Assembly: GCA_012934845.2 (NCBI GenBank)
Contig: WNNJ02000171.1
Coordinates: 62,001-126,000, forward strand
Source of the DNA: Pomphorhynchus laevis
Taxonomy: Eukaryota > Acanthocephala > Palaeacanthocephala > Echinorhynchida > Pomphorhynchidae
DNA length: 64,000 nt
Direction: 5' to 3'
The notes below the pieces were generated by a model. That model was given only the letters and a program-made list of their open reading frames with translations, was not told the origin of the DNA and searched no databases. Positions 52,860 to 63,321 of the stretch are shown one piece after another. Each line of letters begins with the position of its first letter. Positions within the stretch are counted from its first letter, which is position 1. A program made the position numbers and the translations under genes.

Positions 52860-54130
52860 TTATTTAAACACGTATAACCTTCTAAGTTCTGCACAACATG
52901 GTTTCCGAAAAGACAGATCTTGCCTATCAAATCTTGTGTGCACGTGGGGCTTGGGTAGACTTTATCTCTACTGGGCACTGTGTAGATGTTATATTCTTTG
53001 ACTTCAGCCGGGCATTTGAAAGAGTACCTCATTCCCTACTAAACTACGTATTGATTTCTTACGGCATTCACCTCAGTGCTGTTGGTTGGGTCAGCAATTT
53101 CCTCAGTGATCGTCAATTTTATGTCCGTATTGGTGAAAGTCTATCTGAACATAGAGATTTAAATACCAGTGTTCCTCAAGGCACAGTGTTGGGACATCTC
53201 TTATTTACAATTTTTGTTGACTCCTTGTTGTATAAAATTAATTGTGGATGTCTTTCGTACGCTGATGATTTGAAAATATGGGCCAAAATTGATTCGTTAG
53301 CTGATCGTGTGAAATTTCAGATTGAAGTTAATATAATTTATGAATGGAGTTGTCAGACCGGTTTATTGATTAATGTATCAAACTGTGCTTACATGCGCTT
53401 TGGAAGGTCTTCACTTAAATCTTTGTATATGCTAGGGTTACAAGAGATCAAAACAGTCCCGAGTGTTCGGGATTCGGGAATAATTTGGGATCGGACCTTG
53501 AGAACTAGAGTTGACACTGATCAGAAATGTGCTGAAGCTAGGAAACTTTGCATTATTAAGAATGTTCTTTCGCACCTATAATCTTCATGTTTTGACGTCT
53601 TATATAAATATCTAGTACGTCCTCATTTAGAAAACAGTATTCAAGCGAATTTTCCGATTTCCAAAGGTGAGGTTAATAGTATAGAATGTATTCTACGACA
53701 TGGTAGCAAATTATTCACTGAAATTTCAAATTTGAGCTACTCACAACGCCTTTTCGCGGTGAAAGTTAATGGTGCCTGCTGCAGATTAATGTACCTAGAT
53801 ATGTTAGCCATTTACTTTATGGTGAAGGGAATTAACGGGTATATACAACAATATGTGGTAACAAATAGAAGACGGTCCCACAGGGGCACTTGTTCCATCT
53901 GATGAATTGTGGACATCGGTCAAGTAACACATCCTCTCGATTATCCCACGGAGCATTACGAGCTTGGAATGGTCTTCCTTTCGATATGGTTACTCTGCCC
54001 GTGGTTAGTTTTCGAAGGGTTGTTCTTAATTATTGTAGCATCCCGTGTAATCAAGTATCGCCTTACTTTTAATTTTATTTTATTTTGTTGACTTTATCAA
54101 AGATTTGATGTGATCGAGTAAATATACCCT
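52860..54130 (+). mobile_element. LINE B2 fragment (RT core to tail)
   Basis: The 5'-truncated start reads LLSSAQHGFRK. 52898-53581 is open: ARGAWVDFISTGHCVDVIFF, DFSRAFERVPHSLLNY (A), TSVPQGTVLGHLLFTIF (B), LSYADDLKIW (C, intact), INVSNCAYMRFGRS (D). The tail follows in other frames (LDYPTEHYELGMVFL-type coding near 53940) to about 54100. It lies directly behind the end of LINE C1. Confidence 0.85.
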
Positions 54131-54470
54131 GTGGGTTACACTCTGCATTGTGTTGTTTCATTAATGATGCTAACAATAGCGAGTAAAATATAAAATAAGT
54201 TTATGTTTGTTGATCTTATATATATTCCATGGAATAATTGGTATACCCAGATAAACAGATGCAGAATATTATTTTTGACGTTTCGCCCTACTGGGATTTA
54301 TCAATTGTAATTTGCTTAAACACTTATAAATTTTCTTTAAAAGTATATATATTTTATTTATATATATCATACGTAATATAAAATAAGTTTGTTTGTTGTT
54401 AATGATTGTTTTGTTGATTATCCTCCAAAGTTCCAAAATCAATTCTTGCAATAGTTGATAATGATCCATT

Positions 54471-54652
54471 GTTGATAAAGAATTATTGGAGCTGTATCAA
54501 AAGGGGGGAACTTTTATTTGATATTTCGCTAACCTCTGTTAGCATCTTCAGAAAATTAGTAATTTTAATTAGCAATTGAAGATGCTAACAAATGTTAGCC
54601 AAATATCAAATAAAAATTTCCCTTTATTGATACAGCTCCAATAATTTATCAA
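54471..54652. repeat. foldback (MITE-like) with hammerhead-like core
   Basis: Arms of about 75 bases (54471-54550 and 54577-54652) are near-complementary (AATTATTGGAGCTG ... CAGCTCCAATAATT) with a 26-base spacer. Read on the minus strand, the left arm has CTGAAGA, one T, a perfect hairpin GCTAAC-AGAG-GTTAGC, then GAAA (54551-54524). This is the order of hammerhead core boxes, position 7 of which may be any base. The second arm has lost the GAAA. A related half copy is at 36612-36690. Confidence 0.7.
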
Positions 54653-56260
54653 TTATTCTTGCTTAAGCAATTACTATTGTTTTTAATTAATTACTCTTGC
54701 TTGCTTATATAATTGATTATATATTAATGTATATTATTTATTAGCCATATAATTGATTATATTAAGAGATTTTGAAATGCGTCATTTAATGTCATTTTTG
54801 TCGTAATGATATTTAATTTTCATATTAGAATATAGCGAGTTTGAGTAGCGACCTAAAAACGACCTTATAGCGACCTTAATCATTATTCATTCAATAAGAA
54901 AATTTATTTTTAACATGAAACTTACTGATCTTTGGTCAGTATTAATTGGAAATATCTCCTAGTCGTTAAGCAACTTTTAGCAAACGCAAGAGTTTCATTA
55001 TCGATACTCGATTGTTTTTGCATTAACTTTGATAAATTCTCGAAAATAATGTGATTAGTTTACAATTTTCGCTCGGAACAACTCCGTATTTATACTAGAA
55101 GCATATGTATCTATAACTGTAAGTGATTTTAAACCAAATTTGTTAGACAAATAAAAATTTAAAGCAAATTTGAACCAAATTTGAACCAAATTTAAACAAA
55201 CTTTGTTGGACAAATAAATGGAGTGGGATTTACTCAATATGTTCATCTATTGCAGTTATCTCCAAAATACGCCCAACGATCTATATTCATCCAGTAACTT
55301 AAACAATGAGGACCTTCCGCAATAGAATACCCGCAATAGTCTTTTGTCATTTTGTGAACTTTAAACAAGTCAAAATGCTTTATGCATGTAAAAAATAATT
55401 ATCATACAATCTTTACTAACAATACCATAACTAAACCATATAATACATGATTAACAATAATCAATGCATGTCAATCCTCACTTATATTTTATGAATATTA
55501 AATTGCAATATTGTGCAACAAGATTTTACTCAAAATGTCTGTAAGTCTGGGTTAATAATCACGGCTTTTAACGCTTTTATTTCTAATCTAACATTCATAT
55601 AGTAAATTAATAATGTAGAGATTTTGTTCGTACAAATTCTCATTGCTGCATAACTTAGTTATATAATTGAATAACATGAAAATACAAGATAACACACGTT
55701 GTCTTGTATTTCAAATCGTAATTTTGTGTACGTGTTTAGTTCTAAATGTTTATATGTTCCATATAGATATTCGCTAATTTTATGAAATTCTAAATATTTA
55801 AAATTATTAGGCCCGTATTATTATAAATGATAATATATATTAACCAAATAAAATTTATTTAATTTTTAGTTATTTGTGATTTCTTATTTTAAATCCTTCA
55901 ATCCGATTATAAGGAGACACTGTTTGCCAATATTATAAATGTATACGAGAAATGAGTAATTATCATCATATAATTACTTTAATCGCCCATGATAGATGAA
56001 CAACAACTTCGAGAGGAACGACTAAAATTTCGATAGAAATCATAAACAGTGAATGCTAATTTTAGGGTTCGACATATCTGATAAATTTTACCTGAATTCA
56101 TGTTTATTTGTAATTTATCGTGCATATTCAGAGAGGGACCACGGATATTAGCGCATAAAAATTCTTATGTCATAATCAATAGTGAACTGGTGTTGTAAAT
56201 AAAATAACTAAACTATCATTTAATATTATTAATTATATAGTTATATTAGGTTTGTTTACT
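54653..56260. other. AT-rich, no gene seen
   Basis: No open frame with family resemblance. Around 55140-55210 AACCAAATTT-like words recur. Nothing else stands out. Confidence 0.5.
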
Positions 56261-56264
56261 GGCT

Positions 56265-57270
56265 CGGTGAATGTTAATTTAAGGATCAGTCCTTGGTCCA
56301 CTGCTCTACATAATCTTTATACATAATTTGCTATTCCGCTTATCATGCTCTCATTTAGCTTTTGCAGACTATCTAAAGATTTAGTAGATCATTAGAATTC
56401 CTGCTGATCGAGTATCGTTACAAAGTGATCTGAACTCTCTGCCCAATTGGTGCGAATCTACTGAATTAGGGTTAAATGTCGACAATTGTGTCCTCATGCA
56501 ATTAGATCGCCCGTCTAAAACTCTTAGGTACTATATTGGAGATATTGTCTTAAAGGAAGTGTTTCAATATAAAGCTTTACATATTATTGCCCATCGATCA
56601 TTAAAAAGAAAGTTGAACACCGACTTTATTCTAGGTAAAGCTACTTGAGCATTATATTGTATAAAATACGAATTCATCAGGTTAAGTTGTTAAATGTACA
56701 AGAGGCTATTCACCTCACTCGTCGCCCCACACTTGGAATACTGCATTTAGGCTTGTTTTTCTGTCACCAAAATAGAACTATTAGGCATGTTGTCTATTCT
56801 TAGGCGGGGTTCGGGGTTTTGTTTCGGCTTTGGTACTAGTGATTATCATGTACGCCTTAATCGTATTGGAATGCTGTCGGTATGTGATAGGTTCATAGCT
56901 TTGGAAATGCTTCGTCTATGACACATGTCGAATGATGCGGTGGGTAATCCCACCGATGTAATCACTAGTTTGGCAGATGATAAGTTGCAGGACATAGGTA
57001 ATCTGCCATATTTTGGCAGATTACCGAAAATAGTTAGACCGTCGAGAAGGAGAATTAACATGTGGAATTCGCTGTCTAAGTCGTTGCTGCCCCCCAGCTT
57101 AAACACGTTTAAATCACGATGCCGCAAATGGATACGTGAAAAATGCTGTCATTCAGTAGATCTGCTGAACTATCTTATTTAGCTACAATATTCATTGCTC
57201 CGTTGATTGACTATTTGCTTTTTGTTAGATTCTGTCTAAATAGCCTATTGGCTTTGTCATGTATTTAAAT
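56265..57270 (+). mobile_element. LINE B3 fragment (RT end and tail)
   Basis: Starts in RT motif B (SVLGPLLYIIFIHNLLFRL-like coding near 56290), then SFAD-type motif C, LNVDNCVLMQLDRPS near 56480, and the C-terminus at 56925-57182 (RRINMWNSLSKSLLPPSLN, FKSRCRKWIREK). Broken frames, 5'-truncated. It is the last LINE piece before the host gene. Confidence 0.75.
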
Positions 57271-57404
57271 CGATAAAAAATAAATAGTCTCAATTTTTTA
57301 GACTCAGATTTATTTTTTAATTTAATATAATTGTACGGTCATTGTTACAATCGAAATTTTTGATGACACTGCACGATGCTTGAATCCTATCTCTAAAAGC
57401 TAAC

Positions 57405-57447
57405 ACCAGTACGCTGCATTTCAGTATTGGTCAACCTTATCAGCTAA
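57405..57447 (-). ncRNA. hammerhead-like motif, foldback 1 left arm
   Basis: On the minus strand: ATTAG, CTGATAA, GGTTGACCAATACT, GAAA, TGCAGC, GTA, CTGGT. Core boxes are in hammerhead order. The last core base run is ATAA rather than ATGA, so it is probably weakened. Stem I ATTAG with CTGGT uses two G-U pairs. Confidence 0.45.
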
Positions 57448-57513
57448 TGATCAAATACCTACGTTTGTCAGCCAACATTAAAAAGACCGCAATCGAAAGG
57501 TAGGTATTGGATA

Positions 57514-57557
57514 GGTAGCTGATGAGGTCTACCAATACTGAAATGCAGAGTACTGCT
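57514..57557 (+). ncRNA. hammerhead-like motif, foldback 1 right arm
   Basis: GGTAG (stem I), CTGATGA (57519-57525), a short stem II around GGTCTACCAATACT, GAAA (57540-57543), TGCAGA, GTA (57550-57552), CTGCT (stem I partner). All core boxes are present and stem I forms five pairs. Stem II is weak (three pairs including G-U), so activity is uncertain. Cleavage would fall after 57552. Confidence 0.55.
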
Positions 57558-57685
57558 GTAGGATTATAGATATGTTCAAAGCAAAGTGTAGTGTCATCAA
57601 AAATTTCAACTCAGATTTATTTTATTAATTAACGTGAAATGTTAGTCCGTCATTGTTTCCATCGTATTAATTTTGCAGATTTTGA

Positions 57686-58132
<447 letters not shown>

Positions 58133-58260
58133 TGAGTAAAAATCGTAGAGACTAAAAATCAAACAAATTTAATTCTGAAATTTGCTTTCGAAACTATTAT
58201 ATAACAAACGTTTATTTTATTTCTTTTAATTAAAATTTAAATATGTACATTTTTGGCAAC

Positions 58261-58319
58261 ACAGTCGTCGTAGTATTGGCAATACTACGACTGTATTCAA
58301 TACGTCATATTATTGAATA
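58261..58319. repeat. two adjacent hairpins 3' of the ATP synthase gene
   Basis: First: TCGTAGTATTG and its complement around a single G (58268-58290), extended by outer ACAGTCG/CGACTGT pairing. Second: TATTCAATA and TATTGAATA around 8 bases (58294-58319). They could fold in the 3'UTR or just be small palindromic inserts. Confidence 0.75.
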
Positions 58320-58511
58320 CATATATCGATTACTATATTCCACAACATCCGATGATCGGTATGTTGCTGATTGGGATTAATCACTATGCAGAAAAACAAA
58401 GAAAAAAGCTCAAAATCAATTCCTTCTAACCATCAATGAGTTGGATCAAAAAAACTACTCAATTATTATATATTTTTAAGTTGATATACCTGTGCAGTCA
58501 TTGTTACCATT

Positions 58512-58880
58512 GAAATTTTGATGACTATTTTTATTCTGCACGTTCCTTTAATCATATTTATAGGCCAACAGCAATACGCTACATTTCAGTATTGGTGAGC
58601 CTCATCAGCTACTTATCCAATACCTACGTTTCACTTTTTGGCCCTTTAAATGTTGACTGACGATCATTCTACTCATCAGTTTTATTCATCGGTATTAGAT
58701 TTTAATCTAATAGTGGATAATTTATTCTAATTTAATTGACTATTAGATTTTAATCTAATAGTCAATACAAAATACGAGTCGAATGATCGTCGGCCAATAT
58801 TAAACAGGCCGAAAAGTGAAACGTCTGAATTGAAACATTCAGTACCTAATGAGGTCCACTAATATTTGGGGTTGATTGAA
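58512..58880. repeat. foldback element 2 beside the ATP synthase gene
   Basis: A relative of foldback 1: the left side repeats CATTGAAATTTTGATGAC and, on the minus strand, a hammerhead-like block (58608-58575). The right side has a decayed copy in plus orientation (GTGAAACGTCTGAATTG ... CTAATGAGGTCC, 58810-58860). Between them stand two copies of the hairpin TATTAGATTTTAATCTAATA (58692 and 58744). Confidence 0.65.
58569..58613 (-). ncRNA. hammerhead-like motif, foldback 2
   Basis: On the minus strand: AGTAG, CTGATGA (58608-58602), GGCTCACCAATACT, GAAA (58587-58584), TGTAGC, GTA (58577-58575), TTGCT. Core boxes are complete and stem I is five pairs with G-U. Stem II is poor. It is the same family as the motifs in foldback 1, sharing ACCAATACTGAAAT. 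Confidence 0.5.
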
Positions 58881-59336
58881 TTTAGTCTTGACTTAATTAG
58901 GACCATCCATGCTTAAAACCTAGTTCTACGGATGTGATTATATTTACATGCTGTTTGTTTGATTTCATGCTGTTTGTTTTGAAATTGTTTGGATTTCTTA
59001 ACTATTTTTTGTCTATCACATTCACTTTAAGGAATTTAAAATGTCAGTAAAATTCGCTCTCTGCTTACTTGGAACGAACACATCCAGTGATTGCTTTTTA
59101 AACATTGGAATCAAAATGACTAATGCATGCAGATACATCAAAAAGTAATGATGATAAAGAAGCACTATTTTGAGTTTTATACCTTCAAATAGTTTTTTAA
59201 GGTAAAAAATAAGTATAGCATCGCTTTAACCTTTTAATACAAAATCACTCTGTAAATATTTATGTTCATATATCTATACTTTTTCCTGTATTACTATATC
59301 AATTCTATGTTCTTTTATATAATTAAATAATTTATT
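58881..59336. other. no gene seen between foldback 2 and PLE 1
   Basis: AT-rich; no open frame or repeat of note. It may hold the PLE 5' leader, whose start I cannot define. Confidence 0.45.
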
Positions 59337-59425
59337 TTGATCAATTTTTATTTAAAAATAACCACTTTGGAGCTAGAAATGTATCCGAATTTGAAAAAGG
59401 TTGATTTTTATTTAACAATGCAATA

Positions 59426-59461
59426 CTCAACCTATCATATTAACGAATATGATAGGTTGAG
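59426..59461. repeat. perfect 16-bp hairpin at the PLE 5' region
   Basis: CTCAACCTATCATATT, loop AACG, then the exact complement. It lies inside the first open frame of PLE 1 and may mark where true coding begins further on. Confidence 0.85.
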
Positions 59462-60300
59462 TTGTATAATAGACGATTATTGTAATGAAAAATACATAAA
59501 TCGTACAACAAATGTTAATAATAACAAAAGAAAATATACATTGACCATACAATTCATTAATAAATGTATAGATGGCATAAATACAGCCGGACTTTTAAAT
59601 AATTTTAAAAGTAAAGAAATAATAAGGTCAAATTTAAGTAAATATATTCCTAAAATAAGATATAAACTCCTACCACCATTAGGACGAAAAATTTGTAATT
59701 ATAATAAAGAATTAAAATCAATATGTAACGATAATATTAGAAACATAATGGAAACAGAATGCAATTGTAAAATTCTTAGTTTTGATAAAATAAATGAACA
59801 TATATGCACCCATAATCTAGAATTAATTGAAAATTGTAAATTAAGAAAGCTTTTATCAAAAGGGTATAAATATAGATTAAATAATAACAACGCCAAAAAT
59901 AAAATTTACAATTCGTTATATAATAACTTAAATGCTTACTTTAGTAAGCTGATTAATAGTGAAAGCTCGAATATATCTAAGATAAACATTTGGAAAGATT
60001 ATATATTTGATAAAATTAAAAATAAAATGAAAATAACAAACAATTATAAAAGAAAAGATAAAATTAATAAAGATATGTATAAAGAACTTACTAAATTAAA
60101 GGATAACTATATAATAACAACTATTGATAAAGCTAGTAATAACTTTGTCTTCATATGCAAAAAGCTTTATTATGATATACTAATGAAAGAGATTAATTCT
60201 AATGATTTAAATGTAAATCCAACATATGAACGTAGCGAGTTAAGTTAAGAAACAATTATTACAAGTCACTGTTCTATAATGGATAAAAAGAGTATAAAGA

Positions 60301-61104
60301 TTGAATCAGATAATAAAACTATACCTATATTATATTGGAATCCAAAATTACATAAAAATCCAATTAAAACCTAGGTTCATATGTAGTGCGTTTAAATGTA
60401 CATTAAAACCACTTTCTGTCTATATGAATAAAATACTTAAAGTAATTAAAGCACATTTTAAAAAATATTGCAAGGTAATCGAAATTAATACTGGTATAAA
60501 ACACTATTTCAGTATTAATTCTACAAAAGAATTTTTAGCACAGACAAAAGAAATTAATTTTCAAAATATAAATACATACGATTTTAGTAAACTTTATACA
60601 AATCTAGATTTAGTAGATATTGAAAAAGCGTTAGTAAAATTAATTAATCTTATATTCGGAAAAAGATATACATATATATGTTATAATAATTATAACGCCT
60701 ATCTAACAAAAATTAAACCATCAAATAAATATAAATATATGGATAAAATTGAATTAATAGAATCCTTAAATATTTTGATAAATCAAAATTATTTAAAAGT
60801 AGGGACATATATGTTTAGACAAATAAAAGGTGTTTAGATGGGTTGTAATAGTAGCCCAATTATAGCTGACTTGTTTTTAAGCTTTATAGAATATGAATTT
60901 GTTCATAACTGTGTAAAAACTAAATCTAAACAATGTAAATATATGAAATATATGTTTCGATACATTGATGATATATGTGTATTTAATTCTAGCAATTTTT
61001 ATTCAATAAGCGAACAAATTTATCCAGGTAGCCTCATTCTTAATAAATTCAATATTAATGATAAAGAAAGTATATATCTTAATATGAACATTAAATTAAC
61101 ATAA
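60301..61104 (+). pseudogene. PLE 1 reverse transcriptase
   Basis: RT motifs in order: PRFICSAFKCTLKPLSVYMN, INTYDFSKLYTNLDLVDIEK (motif A type with the catalytic D), GCNSSPIIADLFLSFIEYEF (motif B type) and MFRYIDDICVFN (motif C, YIDD intact) near 60955-60990. The palm is well preserved. The coding is interrupted, so it is called a pseudogene. The related copy 2 (14840-16400, -) covers the same region. Confidence 0.85.
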
Positions 61105-61461
61105 ATTAAAACTACTTTTAATTTATATCGTAAATATGACATATTTAAATGTACAAAAAAACCTATTTTTTCATGAGCACTCATGCGTACCGTGTAATAT
61201 AAAATATAATACATTAAATAATGAAATTTTAAGAATTGCAACAATTTGTGACGATATTGGTTTTCTTCGGAATTATTTAAGTAATTTAATATATGCATAT
61301 TTTAAACTAGGTTACTATAAAAATACCATCAAACAGAACATAGTAAAATATATAAATCAACACAATAATATTAAAAATAAATTTAAAATCATTAGCGGAA
61401 AATGTTTATGGATAATAAATAATTTACGTTGTATTAAAATAAGATACTATATAATCAAATT

Positions 61462-61564
61462 TCATTAGAGGAAATACGTCCTTAACACGTATTTGACCCC
61501 GCTGCTATGTTGGGTAGAGGAGTTAGGGGCTGAAATCTGATAGCATAGCAGTTCCTCCTGATGA
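61462..61564 (+). ncRNA. conserved structured RNA in a PLE tail (copy 3)
   Basis: Outer stem TCATTAGAGG with CCTCCTGATGA (one G-U). Inner hairpins AAATACGT with ACGTATTT (8 pairs) and CTGCTATG with CATAGCAG (8 pairs). Best-preserved of the three copies. GATACAACGTCTG follows at about 61582, as in copy 1. Confidence 0.65.
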
Positions 61565-61790
61565 CCTCTAATTCTTATTCTGATACAACGTCTGTTATTT
61601 ATTAGTCAATTTATAAAATTGACTTTTATTTTTAATTTCAATTTTTTATTTTAACTTGATTTAAATTATAAAAAATCTTATAACAATTATTTATTTTATT
61701 ATTTAATTATTAAATTTTGATTTAGCATTATTATGTTTTGTTTATTTTATAATTATATTAAATACGTAGACTCAATTAGCTGATTTGATC

Positions 61791-62099
61791 CTAAGAAATG
61801 TAATATTGTTTGTAGATGACAGAAGTATCTTGTGAAATGTAAAAAAATTCAAATCAAAATATAGGTTACAAAACAAAAAGTAAACAAAAAGTTTCTGAGA
61901 TAATATAACATACAATTTAACACTGTATTTGGATACTTACAAAACAACCTACCTTAGCAGATCAGAAACAGAACCAGTGCATATTCATAATAGCAATAAA
62001 AGGCACCGCGAATACGTTGAGCATGCATCGATACAATCACATTTGAGGATCATATAAAGCATTTAATTTAAGAGTCGGATCGTGACTATAAAAAATCAT
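61791..62099. other. no gene seen
   Basis: AT-rich spacer between PLE 1 and LINE C2 with no coding signal. Confidence 0.45.
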
Positions 62100-62338
62100 G
62101 ATTATAACTACTTATAGTTCATTGTTGATTATAACTACTTACAATCAAACAATATATTTAATTGTACAACGTACAATCAACGAGCTTCAGAGATCTGCCG
62201 CAACGAGTTTCAACGACGACGAAAACTAAAAAAGTTTTAGAGATAAATAACATACAATCAATTCAATCCGTTGCAGCTTAACAGCTTAAACACACAAGGA
62301 CGTTAATAGGAGGACGTAAGAAAACAGCCACAACTGAC

Positions 62339-63321
62339 ACCACCTATGCTCAACTGCAAGTACAGTGCTGGACACACGACTTCAGCGTCTGGACAACAAT
62401 CGTTTGCGACAGCAGTAAGTCTAAAGAAGACTTCATATGTAGATTTTGTGCAAACAAATTAATTTGCAACCGCTCACATAAGTACATATCAACATCCAAC
62501 ACGTTTACTCAAACTACGCCTATCGTTTTCAATGTCCTTCATCCACCCACTGATCCTGTCACCATATACACTTCTCATCCAATGTTATCTTGACCCCCGA
62601 CACCCCCGTCTCGTCCCTCCTGTTTCGTTTCTCAATAATCTACATCCATCAATCAAAATAACGTCCACCATCTCCACGATCTTTCCACTCATAATCTTTC
62701 AGCACATTGCTTGCAACCATCTATATTATCTTAATACTCTATGTCTCCTGCCGTCAAACCAATTCCTTCCAAATCCTCAACTGACAGCTCTCCTATCGTG
62801 ATCTCACCCACTCAAGTCACTCCTCCTTTACGGAAACGCTTTCCTTCTCGCCATCGTTGCGTAATCGTCACTAATATCACTCATTCCACCTCATTATCTC
62901 CACAAACACGTCTCGACCACGATTTCCGCCTTCAGATTTATCTTCTCGTCTCTTGTTCCTGAGGATAAACCACCCTTTTCAACATCATCTCTCCTGTCGC
63001 ATTCATTCTCCTAAGCAAATCTTCTTAATCTAATCCTTCTCAGTCCCTCTCCTGAAAATTGTTTTCAAGCATCGCTCTCAGGCGTCCTCTGTCCTCTCCC
63101 AACGATTTAAACTCATGTCCTTTTCAAACACTCGCATTTTCCCCGATCGCACCCCTTCCGAAATCGCTAAACTCTCTTCTGCTCGAATCGAAAAACGCCG
63201 ACGCGAGGAAAATGGCGAAACATCTCTCTCCATCCGAAACATAGACGGAAATTTTCAAGTTGTCCACACCCGCCCCAAAATTCGATGGCGCTCCATCTCC
63301 CCTATGTGTCTTCTCCGCTAG
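62339..63321 (+). pseudogene. LINE C2 ORF1, broken
   Basis: Finger region near 62350-62460: YAQLQVQCWTHDFSVWTTIV, then EDFICRFCANK. The second cysteine of the first pair is lost (F). The Ser/Thr/Pro linker is out of frame in places. The C-terminal domain 63115-63321 is open (RIFPDRTPSEIAKLSSARIE, KIRWRSISPMCLLR) and overlaps the ORF2 start by 37 bases. Confidence 0.75.

Larger units (their letters stand above)
57353..57607. repeat. foldback element 1 beside the ATP synthase gene
   Basis: The ends GAAATTTTTGATGACACTGC (57353) and its complement (to 57607) pair over 22 bases with one mismatch. Both arms carry the block CTGAT(G/A)A...ACCAATACTGAAATGCAG...GTA in opposite directions (minus 57443-57410; plus 57519-57552). 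The flanks repeat CTCAGATTTATTTT outside each end (57303 and 57609), perhaps a long target duplication or part of the repeat. Confidence 0.75.
59337..61790 (+). mobile_element. Penelope-like element copy 1, most complete
   Basis: Coding pieces: 59337-60248 (N-terminal region with HICTHNLELIENCKLRKLLS followed by KGYKYRL, a block common to animal PLEs), 60301-60837 and 60838-61104 (RT), 61136-61468 (C-terminus). The 3'UTR has the conserved RNA fold and ends AATACGTAGACTCAATTAGC near 61770. No GIY-YIG endonuclease motif is found after the RT: only about 110 residues follow, without the expected G-Y-Y. It is about 80% AT. It is broken into several frames and not functional as it stands. Confidence 0.88.

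Noticed and set aside
56790-56850. GTTTCGGCTTTGG near 56826 as a second copy of the 16584 hammerhead
   Set aside because: It lacks CTGATGA and stem I and reads as LINE B coding sequence.
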